A DNA stretch of 11,706 bases from CAZGQY01 sp964528035. Its GTDB lineage: Bacteria > Pseudomonadota > Gammaproteobacteria > Methylococcales > UBA1147. Where the stretch lies: contig CAZGQY010000135.1 in the NCBI GenBank assembly GCA_964528035.1, forward strand, positions 1-11,706, written 5' to 3'. The notes beneath the pieces were generated by a model that worked only from the letters and a program-made list of their open reading frames with translations, was not told the origin of the DNA and ran no database searches. The first letter of the stretch is position 1, and each line of letters opens with the position of its first letter. Of this stretch, positions 6,198 through 11,706 are shown piece after piece. The translations under genes and the position numbers were made by a program.

Positions 6198-6566
6198 ATG
6201 ATACAGATGCAAACCAACCTGGATGTGGCCGATAACAGTGGCGCGAGAAGGGTTATGTGTATCAAAGTACTGGGCGGATCACATCGGCGTTACGCTAAAA
6301 TTGGAGATGTTATCAAGGTCAGTATCAAAGATGCGATACCCAGGGGGCGGGTAAAAAAAGGCGAGGTTCATAATGCAGTTGTTGTGCGTACGAGGAAGGG
6401 CGTCCGTCGGCCAGACGGTTCGGTGCTGCGATTCGATGGTAATGCTGCTGTGATATTGAATGCTCAGTTACAGCCTTTAGGTACACGAATCTTCGGTCCT
6501 GTTACCAGAGAACTGAGGACAGGTAAATTCATGAAGATTATTTCTTTAGCGCCAGAAGTTCTATAG
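6198..6566 (+). CDS. rplN: 50S ribosomal protein L14
   Basis: L14 lies on the 50S subunit interface near L3 and L19 and is the docking site of the silencing factor RsfS. The 122-aa protein (E. coli 123) starts MIQMQTNLDVADNSGARRVM and contains LGGSHRRYAKIGDVIKVSIK, RGRVKKGEV, GVRRPDGSVLRFDGNAAV and GTRIFGPVTREL. It is one residue shorter than E. coli, in the NAQLQPLG turn. This is the first gene of the spc cluster. It follows rpsQ by 41 AT-rich bases with a modest GGGA about 8 bases before the ATG. Confidence 0.98.
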   Translation: MIQMQTNLDVADNSGARRVMCIKVLGGSHRRYAKIGDVIKVSIKDAIPRGRVKKGEVHNAVVVRTRKGVRRPDGSVLRFDGNAAVILNAQLQPLGTRIFGPVTRELRTGKFMKIISLAPEVL

Positions 6567-6576
6567 GAAAGTTAAC

Positions 6577-6894
6577 ATGAGAAAGATTCGAAAAGACGAT
6601 GATGTTGTTGTTTTGACAGGCAAAGATAAAGGAAAAAAAGGTTCAGTGCAGTCCGTTCTGGGAAATGGAAAACTTCTGGTAGAAGGTATTAATCTTGCCA
6701 AGAAGCATCGCAAACCGAATCCGACTTTGGGTTCCCCAGGTGGTATTGAGGAAAAAGCAATGCCAATACATGCCTCAAATGTTGGACTCTTTAATCCAGA
6801 AACAAAAAAAGCTGATCGTGTTGGTATACGCATACTGGAAGACGGAAAGAAAGTGCGCTTCTATAAATCTACAAACGAAATTGTTGATATCTAA
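6577..6894 (+). CDS. rplX: 50S ribosomal protein L24
   Basis: L24 is an assembly initiator that binds the 5' end of 23S rRNA and lies near the tunnel exit. The 105-aa protein (E. coli 104) has the KOW motif at about residues 6-33 (DDDVVVLTGKDKGKKG onward), then NLAKKHRKPNP, SPGGIEEKAMPIHASNV and the C-terminal KKADRVGIRILEDGKKVRFYKS. AGGA, partly inside the rplN stop, lies 8 bases before the ATG, and the spacing is 10 bases. The N-terminus MRKIRKDDD lacks the two alanines of E. coli. Its stop is followed by 19 bases that contribute to a hairpin around the rplE start. Confidence 0.97.
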   Translation: MRKIRKDDDVVVLTGKDKGKKGSVQSVLGNGKLLVEGINLAKKHRKPNPTLGSPGGIEEKAMPIHASNVGLFNPETKKADRVGIRILEDGKKVRFYKSTNEIVDI

Positions 6895-6897
6895 ATA

Positions 6898-6929
6898 TAG
6901 CATCTAAAGAATTATGACTAGGTTAGCTA
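6898..6929 (+). promoter_or_regulatory. Candidate hairpin enclosing the rplE start codon (possible S8 repressor site)
   Basis: The arms are 5' TAGCATCTA (6898-6906) and 3' TAGGTTAGCTA (6919-6929). TAGC pairs with GCTA (4 bp) and ATCTA with TAGGT (5 bp, one a U-G pair), leaving bases U6924-A6925 bulged on the 3' side. The 12-base loop, 6907-6918, contains the rplE ATG at 6914-6916. In E. coli, S8 represses the spc operon by binding mRNA at the L5 start, in a bulged helix resembling its 16S site. The position and bulged form here fit that role, but I could not match the conserved S8 core bases, and the stem is AU-rich. The function is inference. Confidence 0.4.
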
Positions 6930-7453
6930 CTCTCTACAAAGAAGAAATTGTACCTGTATTGGTTGAAAAATTTAATTACAGTTCAGTAATGGAGGTGCCT
7001 CGGATCTCTAAAATTACTCTCAATATGGGAGTAGGAGAGGCAGTTGCAGATAAAAAAGTGATGCAGTTCGCCATTGATGACATGACGAAAATATCAGGTC
7101 AAAAGCCCATTGTTACATTGGCCAGGAAGTCTATTGCCGGATTTAAAATTCGGGATGATATGCCTATAGGATGTAAAGTGACACTGAGAAAGGTGCGTAT
7201 GTACGAGTTTCTGGATCGATTGGTTAATATCGTAATACCAAGAATTAGAGACTTTCGCGGGCTCAATCCAAAGTCTTTTGATGGTCGAGGTAATTATTCT
7301 ATGGGTGTTCGTGAACAGATCATTTTTCCAGAAGTGGATTATGAAAAAATAGATACCATCCGTGGAATGGATATTACTGTTTCTACGTCAGCAAAAACGG
7401 ACAGCGAGGCGAAGGCTCTGCTTGAGTTGCTAAAATTTCCATTTCGTACCTAA
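6914..7453 (+). CDS. rplE: 50S ribosomal protein L5
   Basis: L5 binds 5S rRNA with L18 and L25, places it in the central protuberance and contacts P-site tRNA. The 179-aa protein is the same length as in E. coli and collinear with it: FNYSSVMEVPRISKITLNMG, ISGQKPIVTLARKSIAGFKI, IGCKVTLRKVRM, IPRIRDFRGLNPKSFDGRGNYSMG and FPEVDYEKIDTIRGMD. The ATG lacks a good Shine-Dalgarno sequence (only AAAGA upstream) and sits in the loop of a predicted hairpin. In E. coli this is the gene at which S8 controls the spc operon. It is followed by rpsN after 14 bases. Confidence 0.98.
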   Translation: MTRLATLYKEEIVPVLVEKFNYSSVMEVPRISKITLNMGVGEAVADKKVMQFAIDDMTKISGQKPIVTLARKSIAGFKIRDDMPIGCKVTLRKVRMYEFLDRLVNIVIPRIRDFRGLNPKSFDGRGNYSMGVREQIIFPEVDYEKIDTIRGMDITVSTSAKTDSEAKALLELLKFPFRT

Positions 7454-7467
7454 TACAGGATTAAACG

Positions 7468-7773
7468 ATGGCAAAAAAATCAATGATCGCGCGAGAAAAT
7501 AAGCGCTTAAAAATGGTTAAGAAGTACCAGGTCAAGCGTGAAGCATTAAGGTCTGTTATCCGTAATCCAGGTGCCTCTTACGATGATAAGCTGGATGCCC
7601 AAACACAATTACAAAAATTACCTAGAGATTCCAGTTCAGCACGTTTGAGAAATCGTTGTAATTTAACTGGTCGACCTCATGGTTATTACAGAAAATTCGG
7701 CCTAGGAAGAAATAAGCTCCGGGAATCGGCAATGAAGGGATACGTTCCTGGAATTGTAAAAGCGAGTTGGTAG
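7468..7773 (+). CDS. rpsN: 30S ribosomal protein S14, zinc-free long form
   Basis: S14 is a late-assembling protein of the 30S head, next to S10 and S19. The 101-aa protein matches the E. coli length. It has a basic helical N-terminal half (MAKKSMIARENKRLK), then LPRDSSSARLRNRCNLTGRPHGYYRKFGL and the C-terminal GYVPGIVKASW. Only one cysteine is present (in RNRC), so this is the zinc-independent type and not the short four-cysteine zinc form. AGGA lies 7 bases before the ATG. A 49-base gap to rpsH follows, with no stronger element than a 5-bp stem (AGAAT/ATTCT) just before the rpsH ribosome-binding site. Confidence 0.97.
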   Translation: MAKKSMIARENKRLKMVKKYQVKREALRSVIRNPGASYDDKLDAQTQLQKLPRDSSSARLRNRCNLTGRPHGYYRKFGLGRNKLRESAMKGYVPGIVKASW

Positions 7774-7822
7774 TTGGATTTATCCCCGAATAATTAAGAA
7801 TATCAAATTCTGGAGAGTAATA

Positions 7823-8218
7823 ATGAGTATGACAGATCCCGTTTCCGATATGCTTACGCGCATCCGAAATGGACAACATGCAGGTAAGCAGGAAGTAAGC
7901 ATGCCTTCGTCAAAACTGAAAGTGGCAATTGCTAAAGTTCTTATCGAAGAGGGCTACATCCAGGATTCTGTCTGTAATGCTGACGGTAATAAAAATGAAT
8001 TGACTGTTACCTTGAAATATTATCAGGGTAAACCAGTTATTGACAAAATCCAACGGGTCAGTAAGCCAGGTCTAAGAATATATAGAGCAAAAGACCAGCT
8101 TCCTGATGTTCTTGGAGGTCTTGGAATTGCAATTATATCCACATCGAACGGTGTAATGACTGATCGGGCTGCGCAAGTCGCGGGAATTGGTGGTGAAGTA
8201 TTGTGTACCGTTTCGTAA
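7823..8218 (+). CDS. rpsH: 30S ribosomal protein S8
   Basis: S8 is a primary binder of the 16S central domain (helix 21) and, in E. coli, the translational repressor of the spc operon. The 131-aa protein (E. coli 130) starts MSMTDPVSDMLTRIRNGQ, which fits the ATG at 7823 and not the in-frame ATG two codons later. It contains MPSSKLKVAIAKVLIEEGYI, the central LKYYQGKPVIDKIQRVSKPGLRIY and the C-terminal RNA-binding segment GLGIAIISTSNGVMTDRAA. GGAG lies 7 bases upstream. If the hairpin around the rplE start is its mRNA target, this gene supplies the repressor for its own transcript. Confidence 0.98.
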   Translation: MSMTDPVSDMLTRIRNGQHAGKQEVSMPSSKLKVAIAKVLIEEGYIQDSVCNADGNKNELTVTLKYYQGKPVIDKIQRVSKPGLRIYRAKDQLPDVLGGLGIAIISTSNGVMTDRAAQVAGIGGEVLCTVS

Positions 8219-8236
8219 TTATAACGAGTCTATCAA

Positions 8237-8770
8237 ATGTCTAGAATCGCAAATAACCCGGTAGTGGTGCCGGAGTCCGTCGATGTTAAATTGGATGGAC
8301 AGTCGCTCCGCGTTAAGGGGGGTAAAGGTGAAATGGTCTTCGATATCCATGAAAATGTTGATCTTGAAGTGCAGGAATCTCTGATTAAATTTCGCGCAAA
8401 AGATGAGAGTAGAAACTCAAAGGCTCTTGCGGGTACCATGCGTTCTGTCGTTTCGAACATGGTGACAGGGGTGTCGAATGGATTTGAAAAAAAATTAACC
8501 TTGGTTGGTGTAGGATATAGAGCTCAGTCAAAAGGAAGCACGCTGGATTTGTCCTTAGGTTTTTCACACCCGGTAATTTGCGCGATTCCAGAGGGTGTCA
8601 GTGTTGAAACACCGAGTCCTACCGAGATCATCGTAAAGGGAATTGATAAACAGAAAGTCGGACAGATGGCGGCAAACATTCGTGCTTATCGTCCTCCTGA
8701 ACCCTATAAGGGCAAAGGTGTTCGATATAGTGACGAGCGTGTTGTGAGAAAAGAAGCCAAAAAGAAATAG
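8237..8770 (+). CDS. rplF: 50S ribosomal protein L6
   Basis: L6 lies near the GTPase-associated centre and the base of the L7/L12 stalk and contacts the sarcin-ricin loop. The 177-aa protein has the E. coli length and the two repeated alpha-beta domains. The second carries KKLTLVGVGYRAQSKG, DLSLGFSHPV and the RNA-binding segment AYRPPEPYKGKGVRYSDE, where E. coli has RAYRRPEPYKGKG. The N-terminus is MSRIANNPVVVP. The ribosome-binding site is weak (only CGAG 10 or more bases upstream) in an 18-base gap after rpsH. The stop is followed by rplR after 8 bases. Confidence 0.98.
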   Translation: MSRIANNPVVVPESVDVKLDGQSLRVKGGKGEMVFDIHENVDLEVQESLIKFRAKDESRNSKALAGTMRSVVSNMVTGVSNGFEKKLTLVGVGYRAQSKGSTLDLSLGFSHPVICAIPEGVSVETPSPTEIIVKGIDKQKVGQMAANIRAYRPPEPYKGKGVRYSDERVVRKEAKKK

Positions 8771-8778
8771 GTAGCCTC

Positions 8779-9132
8779 ATGAAAATACAAAATAGTCGTC
8801 TAAGACGCGCAGCGAGAACTCGCGCAAGAATTCGTAAGTTGGACATAAAAAGACTATCGGTGCATCGTACTCCTCGGCATATTTACGCGCAGATAAATAG
8901 TGAAGATGGTATGCAAACACTGCTTTGCTCTTCGACAGTTGAGTCTTCAATACGTAGTCAAATAAGTAAAACAAGCAATGTAGACGCCGCGATTGCAGTT
9001 GGAAAGGCGATTGCCGAGAAAGCAAAAAACGCAGGTATTACCGAAGTGGCGTTTGATCGAGGTGGTTACAAATATCATGGCCGCGTAAAAGCGCTGGCCG
9101 ATGCTGCCCGTGAAGGCGGATTAAAGTTCTAG
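8779..9132 (+). CDS. rplR: 50S ribosomal protein L18
   Basis: L18 binds 5S rRNA and with L5 anchors it in the central protuberance. The 117-aa protein matches the E. coli length. It has an arginine-rich disordered N-terminus (RLRRAARTRARIRKL), then LSVHRTPRHIYAQI, SSTVESSI, AAIAVGKAIAEKAKNAGI and the near-invariant FDRGGYKYHGRVKALADAAREGGLKF end. AGG overlapping the rplF stop lies 7 bases before the ATG. The TAG stop overlaps the AGGA that serves rpsE. Confidence 0.97.
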   Translation: MKIQNSRLRRAARTRARIRKLDIKRLSVHRTPRHIYAQINSEDGMQTLLCSSTVESSIRSQISKTSNVDAAIAVGKAIAEKAKNAGITEVAFDRGGYKYHGRVKALADAAREGGLKF

Positions 9133-9143
9133 GACAAAAGATT

Positions 9144-9653
9144 ATGGCTAACGGTAATAACCAATCGGTAACTGAGGGACTGCACGAGAAACTTGTGTCG
9201 GTAAGGCGGGTGGCAAAAGTAGTCAAAGGTGGACGCCAGTTTGGATTCACAGCACTCACTGTGGTTGGAGATGGTCAGGGTAAAGTGGGCTATGGCTTGA
9301 GCAAAGCCAGAGAAGTGCCCATTGCAATCCAAAAATCAATGGAGCAGGCGCGGCGTAATATGTGCTCTGTTAATTTAAATTCAGGTACACTTCAGTATCC
9401 GATTATGGCGTCAACCGGTGCCGCAAAAGTTTATATGCAGCCTGCTTCAGAAGGTACCGGTATCATCGCGGGAGGTCCGATGCGCGCTGTATTCGAAGTT
9501 GTTGGTGTGCACAACGTACTGGCAAAATGTATCGGTACAAACAATCCAATTAATGTAGTCCGTGCCACTATTGAGGGGCTTGCAGAAATGACGAGTGCTA
9601 AAGAAGTCGCTGCTAAACGTGGAAAGACGGTAGAAGAAATTATCGGGAAATAA
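9144..9653 (+). CDS. rpsE: 30S ribosomal protein S5
   Basis: S5 acts in decoding fidelity and, with S3 and S4, at the mRNA entry site. The 169-aa protein (E. coli 167) has the N-terminal double-stranded-RNA-binding fold with RRVAKVVKGGRQFGFTALTV, the loop where spectinomycin-resistance changes arise in E. coli; here it looks wild type for many bacteria. The C-terminal fold carries MQPASEGTGIIAGGPMRAVFE and GTNNPINVVRAT. The usual VGFGYGKAREVP reads VGYGLSKAREVP, with Ser for the third Gly. AGGA lies 9 bases before the ATG, overlapping the rplR stop. rpmD starts one base after the stop. Confidence 0.97.
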   Translation: MANGNNQSVTEGLHEKLVSVRRVAKVVKGGRQFGFTALTVVGDGQGKVGYGLSKAREVPIAIQKSMEQARRNMCSVNLNSGTLQYPIMASTGAAKVYMQPASEGTGIIAGGPMRAVFEVVGVHNVLAKCIGTNNPINVVRATIEGLAEMTSAKEVAAKRGKTVEEIIGK

Positions 9654-9654
9654 A

Positions 9655-9840
9655 ATGGCGGAAAAACTAATTAACATAACGCTTGTCCGTAGCAAAATTG
9701 GTCGTCTAGCTTCCCATAAAGGGTGCCTCACGGGCCTCGGACTAAAAAGAATGCATCAGACTGTTCAAGTTGCGGATACGGCTTGTAATCGCGGTATGAT
9801 AAAGAAAATTTCATATATGCTCAAAATAGAGGAAGCATAA
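9655..9840 (+). CDS. rpmD: 50S ribosomal protein L30
   Basis: L30 is a small 50S protein, absent from several bacterial lineages but usual in gammaproteobacteria. The 61-aa protein (E. coli 59) contains ITLVRSKIGRLASHKG, LTGLGLKRMHQTV and NRGMIKKISYMLKIEE. The segment DTACNRGMI replaces the E. coli DTPAIRGMI. The ATG is one base after the rpsE stop. GGGA inside the rpsE 3' end, 6 bases upstream, is its likely ribosome-binding site. One base separates it from rplO, so the three genes are tightly coupled. Confidence 0.96.
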   Translation: MAEKLINITLVRSKIGRLASHKGCLTGLGLKRMHQTVQVADTACNRGMIKKISYMLKIEEA

Positions 9841-9841
9841 G

Positions 9842-10276
9842 ATGTATCTTAATACTTTGAAACCCTCAAAGGATCGACGTAAAAATGCAAAACGTGTTGG
9901 TCGAGGGATAGGGTCCACTTTGGGTAAAACCGGTGGTCGTGGTCATAAAGGTCAAAAGTCTCGATCAGGTGGGTTTCACAAAGTGGGGTTCGAAGGGGGG
10001 CAAATGCCCTTACAGAGACGTTTGCCAAAGTTTGGTTTCACATCCAGGCAAAAGAAACACGTCGCACAGGTCAGGTTAAACGAGCTTGCTGGTTTGGATT
10101 CCGATATCATTGATATTGATCTGTTGAAAACAAAGAATATTGTACAGACAAGTGCAAAACGCGTAAAAGTTTTCAAATCAGGAGAACTTAATAAGGCAAT
10201 TACATTGAAGGGAATTCTTGTAACAAAAGGTGCGAGAATTGTCATTGAATCCAGCGGCGGAAAGATCGAGGAATAA
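9842..10276 (+). CDS. rplO: 50S ribosomal protein L15
   Basis: L15 is a mid-to-late assembly protein of the 50S subunit with a long glycine- and arginine-rich N-terminal extension threading into 23S rRNA. The 144-aa protein has the E. coli length. It has MYLNTLKPS, GRGIGSTLGKTGGRGHKGQK at about residues 21-40, GFEGGQMPLQRRLPKFGF, and a globular C-terminal domain ending KGARIVIESSGGKIEE. AGAGGA at 9828-9833, inside rpmD, lies 8 bases before the ATG. The TAA stop directly abuts the secY GTG. Confidence 0.97.
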   Translation: MYLNTLKPSKDRRKNAKRVGRGIGSTLGKTGGRGHKGQKSRSGGFHKVGFEGGQMPLQRRLPKFGFTSRQKKHVAQVRLNELAGLDSDIIDIDLLKTKNIVQTSAKRVKVFKSGELNKAITLKGILVTKGARIVIESSGGKIEE

Positions 10277-11614
10277 GTGAATACACCGAACCCTATTGCG
10301 GCAGGCGGTAATTTCAGCAAATTAGCTGAGTTACGCAATCGACTTTTGTTTTTATTGGGCGCATTGTTCGTATTCAGGGTGGGTGCTCATATTCCGATTC
10401 CAGGAATTGATTCCAAGGCTTTGGCGCTCATGTTTGAACAGCAGGGTGGCTCAATCCTCGATATGTTCAATATGTTTTCAGGCGGAGCATTAAAACGTCT
10501 AAGTCTTTTTGCGTTAGGGATTATGCCGTATATTTCCGCGTCTATTATCATGCAGCTAATGACAGTGGTGATCCCATCGCTTGAGGCAATTAAGAAAGAG
10601 GGTGAATCCGGACGGCGTAGAATTACCCAGTACACTCGATATGGAACGGTGTTTCTTGCTACTTTTCAAGCGATAGGTGTAAGTTTTGCGCTCCAGAGCC
10701 AAACTGCGGGAGGTTTATCCGTCGTAATTAATCCGGGTGTGCATTTTGTGCTTATAACCACTGTTACTCTGGTCTGCGGGACAATATTTTTGATGTGGTT
10801 GGGGGAGCAGGTCACTGAGCGTGGTGTCGGTAATGGCATATCAATGATAATTTTTGCTGGTATCGTCGCTGGATTACCGGCTGCAATTGGTGGCACATTG
10901 GAGCTTGTCAGGACAGGTGCAATGAACGGAATCATAATTCTGGTTTTGTTCGTGATTATTATCGCAGTAACAGCATTTGTTGTATTTGTCGAGCGTGGTC
11001 AACGGCGTTTAGTTATTAATTACCCTAAACGTCAGCAAGGTAAAAAAATGTTTGCAGGCCAAACAAGTTTTTTACCATTGAAATTGAACATGGCGGGAGT
11101 TATTCCGCCTATTTTCGCATCCAGTATTATTTTATTCCCAGCCACGATTGCAGGATGGTTTGGTAATGCGGAAGGTTTTTCCTGGTTACAGGATGTAGCG
11201 ACGACTTTGTCGCCTGGCCAGCCTGTTTACGTTTTGTTTTACGCAGTGGCGATTATATTCTTCTGTTTTTTCTATACTGCACTTGTTTTTAACTCAAAAG
11301 ATACTGCGGATAATTTAAAAAAATCGGGTGCTTTTATTCCCGGGATACGTCCAGGCAAACAAACCATGGATCATATTGATGGAGTTTTGACTCGATTGAC
11401 ACTCGTTGGGGCTATATACATTACCGTGGTATGTTTGTTGCCAGAATTTATGATTTTATACTGGAATGTTCCATTCTATTTTGGGGGGACTTCTTTGCTT
11501 ATTATTGTAGTTGTGGTTATGGACTTTATGTCTCAGGTACAATCTCATCTAATGTCTCATCAGTATGAAGGTTTGATGAAAAAAGCGAATTTAAAAGGAA
11601 AATCACCAGCGTAA
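10277..11614 (+). CDS. secY: Protein translocase subunit SecY
   Basis: SecY is the channel-forming inner-membrane subunit of the SecYEG translocon, which exports unfolded proteins with SecA or inserts them from ribosomes. The 445-aa protein (E. coli 443) shows ten hydrophobic segments. Plug-region MFNMFSGGAL is at residues 63-72. Pore-ring isoleucines are conserved at I82, I86, I188 and I192. Cytoplasmic loop 4 carries VERGQRR (238-244). Loop 5 carries GAFIPGIRPG, with R358 matching E. coli R357, needed for SecA-driven export. The start is GTG, immediately after the rplO stop (TAA-GTG), with GAGGA at 10268-10272 inside rplO; the next in-frame ATG lies past transmembrane segment 1. The N-terminus, MNTPNPIAAGGNFSKLAEL, has the usual soluble form. 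Confidence 0.98.
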   Translation: MNTPNPIAAGGNFSKLAELRNRLLFLLGALFVFRVGAHIPIPGIDSKALALMFEQQGGSILDMFNMFSGGALKRLSLFALGIMPYISASIIMQLMTVVIPSLEAIKKEGESGRRRITQYTRYGTVFLATFQAIGVSFALQSQTAGGLSVVINPGVHFVLITTVTLVCGTIFLMWLGEQVTERGVGNGISMIIFAGIVAGLPAAIGGTLELVRTGAMNGIIILVLFVIIIAVTAFVVFVERGQRRLVINYPKRQQGKKMFAGQTSFLPLKLNMAGVIPPIFASSIILFPATIAGWFGNAEGFSWLQDVATTLSPGQPVYVLFYAVAIIFFCFFYTALVFNSKDTADNLKKSGAFIPGIRPGKQTMDHIDGVLTRLTLVGAIYITVVCLLPEFMILYWNVPFYFGGTSLLIIVVVVMDFMSQVQSHLMSHQYEGLMKKANLKGKSPA

Positions 11615-11673
11615 TCTAACGGTTTTAATATTATAGTAACCAGAATATAGTTAAGGAGCGAGGTTTTAATAAT
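11615..11673 (+). promoter_or_regulatory. Gap after secY with a strong ribosome-binding site
   Basis: These 59 AT-rich bases hold AAGGAG (11653-11658) and GAGG (11660-11663). The second ends 10 bases before the ATG at 11674, one of the clearest ribosome-binding sites in the window. An imperfect GGTT...AACC pairing at 11621-11641 is too weak to call a terminator. I see no convincing -35/-10 pair. rpmJ, which follows secY in E. coli and many relatives, is not encoded in this gap in any frame. Confidence 0.6.
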
Positions 11674-11706
11674 ATGCGAAAGATTGACGCAGGATTATTG
11701 TTTGTC
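11674..11706 (+). CDS. Start of an unidentified gene after secY (partial, 11 codons)
   Basis: The reading frame begins MRKIDAGLLFV and runs to the window edge. The strong AAGGAG/GAGG site upstream supports the start. It is not rpmJ (E. coli L36 begins MKVRASVKKLC) or rpsM (begins MARIAGVNIP), the two genes usual here. It also does not match the starts of infA, map or adk as I know them, which follow secY in other lineages. The turn from charged residues to LLFV could begin a signal or membrane segment, but 11 residues are too few to say. Another frame starting TTG at 11684 is possible but lacks similar spacing. The product is unknown. Confidence 0.5.
   Translation, partial: MRKIDAGLLFV

Noticed and set aside
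6695..6907. Second + strand frame inside rplX (70 codons)
   Set aside because: It overlaps the conserved L24 frame throughout and its product shows no recognisable family.
7829..8218. Internal ATG at 7829 as the rpsH start
   Set aside because: The upstream ATG gives MSMTDP, matching E. coli MSMQDP, and has GGAG at the better spacing.
11615..11652. Possible terminator after secY (GGTT...AACC pairing)
   Set aside because: Only four outer base pairs form, with mismatches and no U-tract after them; the sequence leads straight into a ribosome-binding site.
1..11706. Mobile element, CRISPR array, prophage, tRNA or hidden system
   Set aside because: All bases except short gaps below 60 are occupied by recognised ribosomal, EF-Tu and SecY genes in the conserved order; no repeats, integrase-like or transposase-like sequences, or tRNA-like folds were seen.

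Overview
This window is a conserved ribosomal-protein chromosome segment: the end of the str cluster (tuf), then the whole S10 and spc gene clusters through secY. All 24 coding regions lie on the + strand. The gene content, protein lengths and residue signatures point to a gammaproteobacterium: a zinc-free 101-residue S14, L30 present, a RoxA-type L16 arginine context, and close collinearity with the Escherichia coli proteins recalled from memory. The genus cannot be told from the sequence. The ribosomal-protein genes are AT-leaning and use many AGA/AGG arginine codons, which suggests weak codon optimisation (inference: a slow grower or a lineage with relaxed selection).

Layout: tuf (5' end cut off by the window, 1-1140); S10 cluster rpsJ-rplC-rplD-rplW-rplB-rpsS-rplV-rpsC-rplP-rpmC-rpsQ (1147-6156); spc cluster rplN-rplX-rplE-rpsN-rpsH-rplF-rplR-rpsE-rpmD-rplO-secY (6198-11614); then a 59-base gap and the first 11 codons of a further gene (11674-11706) that I do not recognise and that is neither rpmJ nor rpsM. 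No gap exceeds 60 bases, so there is no hidden gene-free region. Several junctions overlap or abut (rplC/rplD, rplD/rplW, rplP/rpmC, rpmC/rpsQ, rplO/secY), which implies co-transcription and translational coupling.

The genes work together to build the 30S and 50S subunits (exit-tunnel proteins L4, L22, L23, L29, L24; peptidyl-transferase-region proteins L2, L3, L16; 5S RNA proteins L5 and L18; 30S head and body proteins S3, S5, S8, S10, S14, S17, S19). EF-Tu delivers aminoacyl-tRNA, and SecY is the channel through which ribosomes and SecA export proteins.

No exotic system (mobile element, CRISPR array, defence island, prophage) is visible. The points worth a second look are the unknown gene after secY, a hairpin that places the rplE start codon in its loop, a sharp codon-usage break between tuf and the rest, non-canonical residues in the L4 and L22 tunnel loops, and alternative hairpins at the S10/spc boundary.
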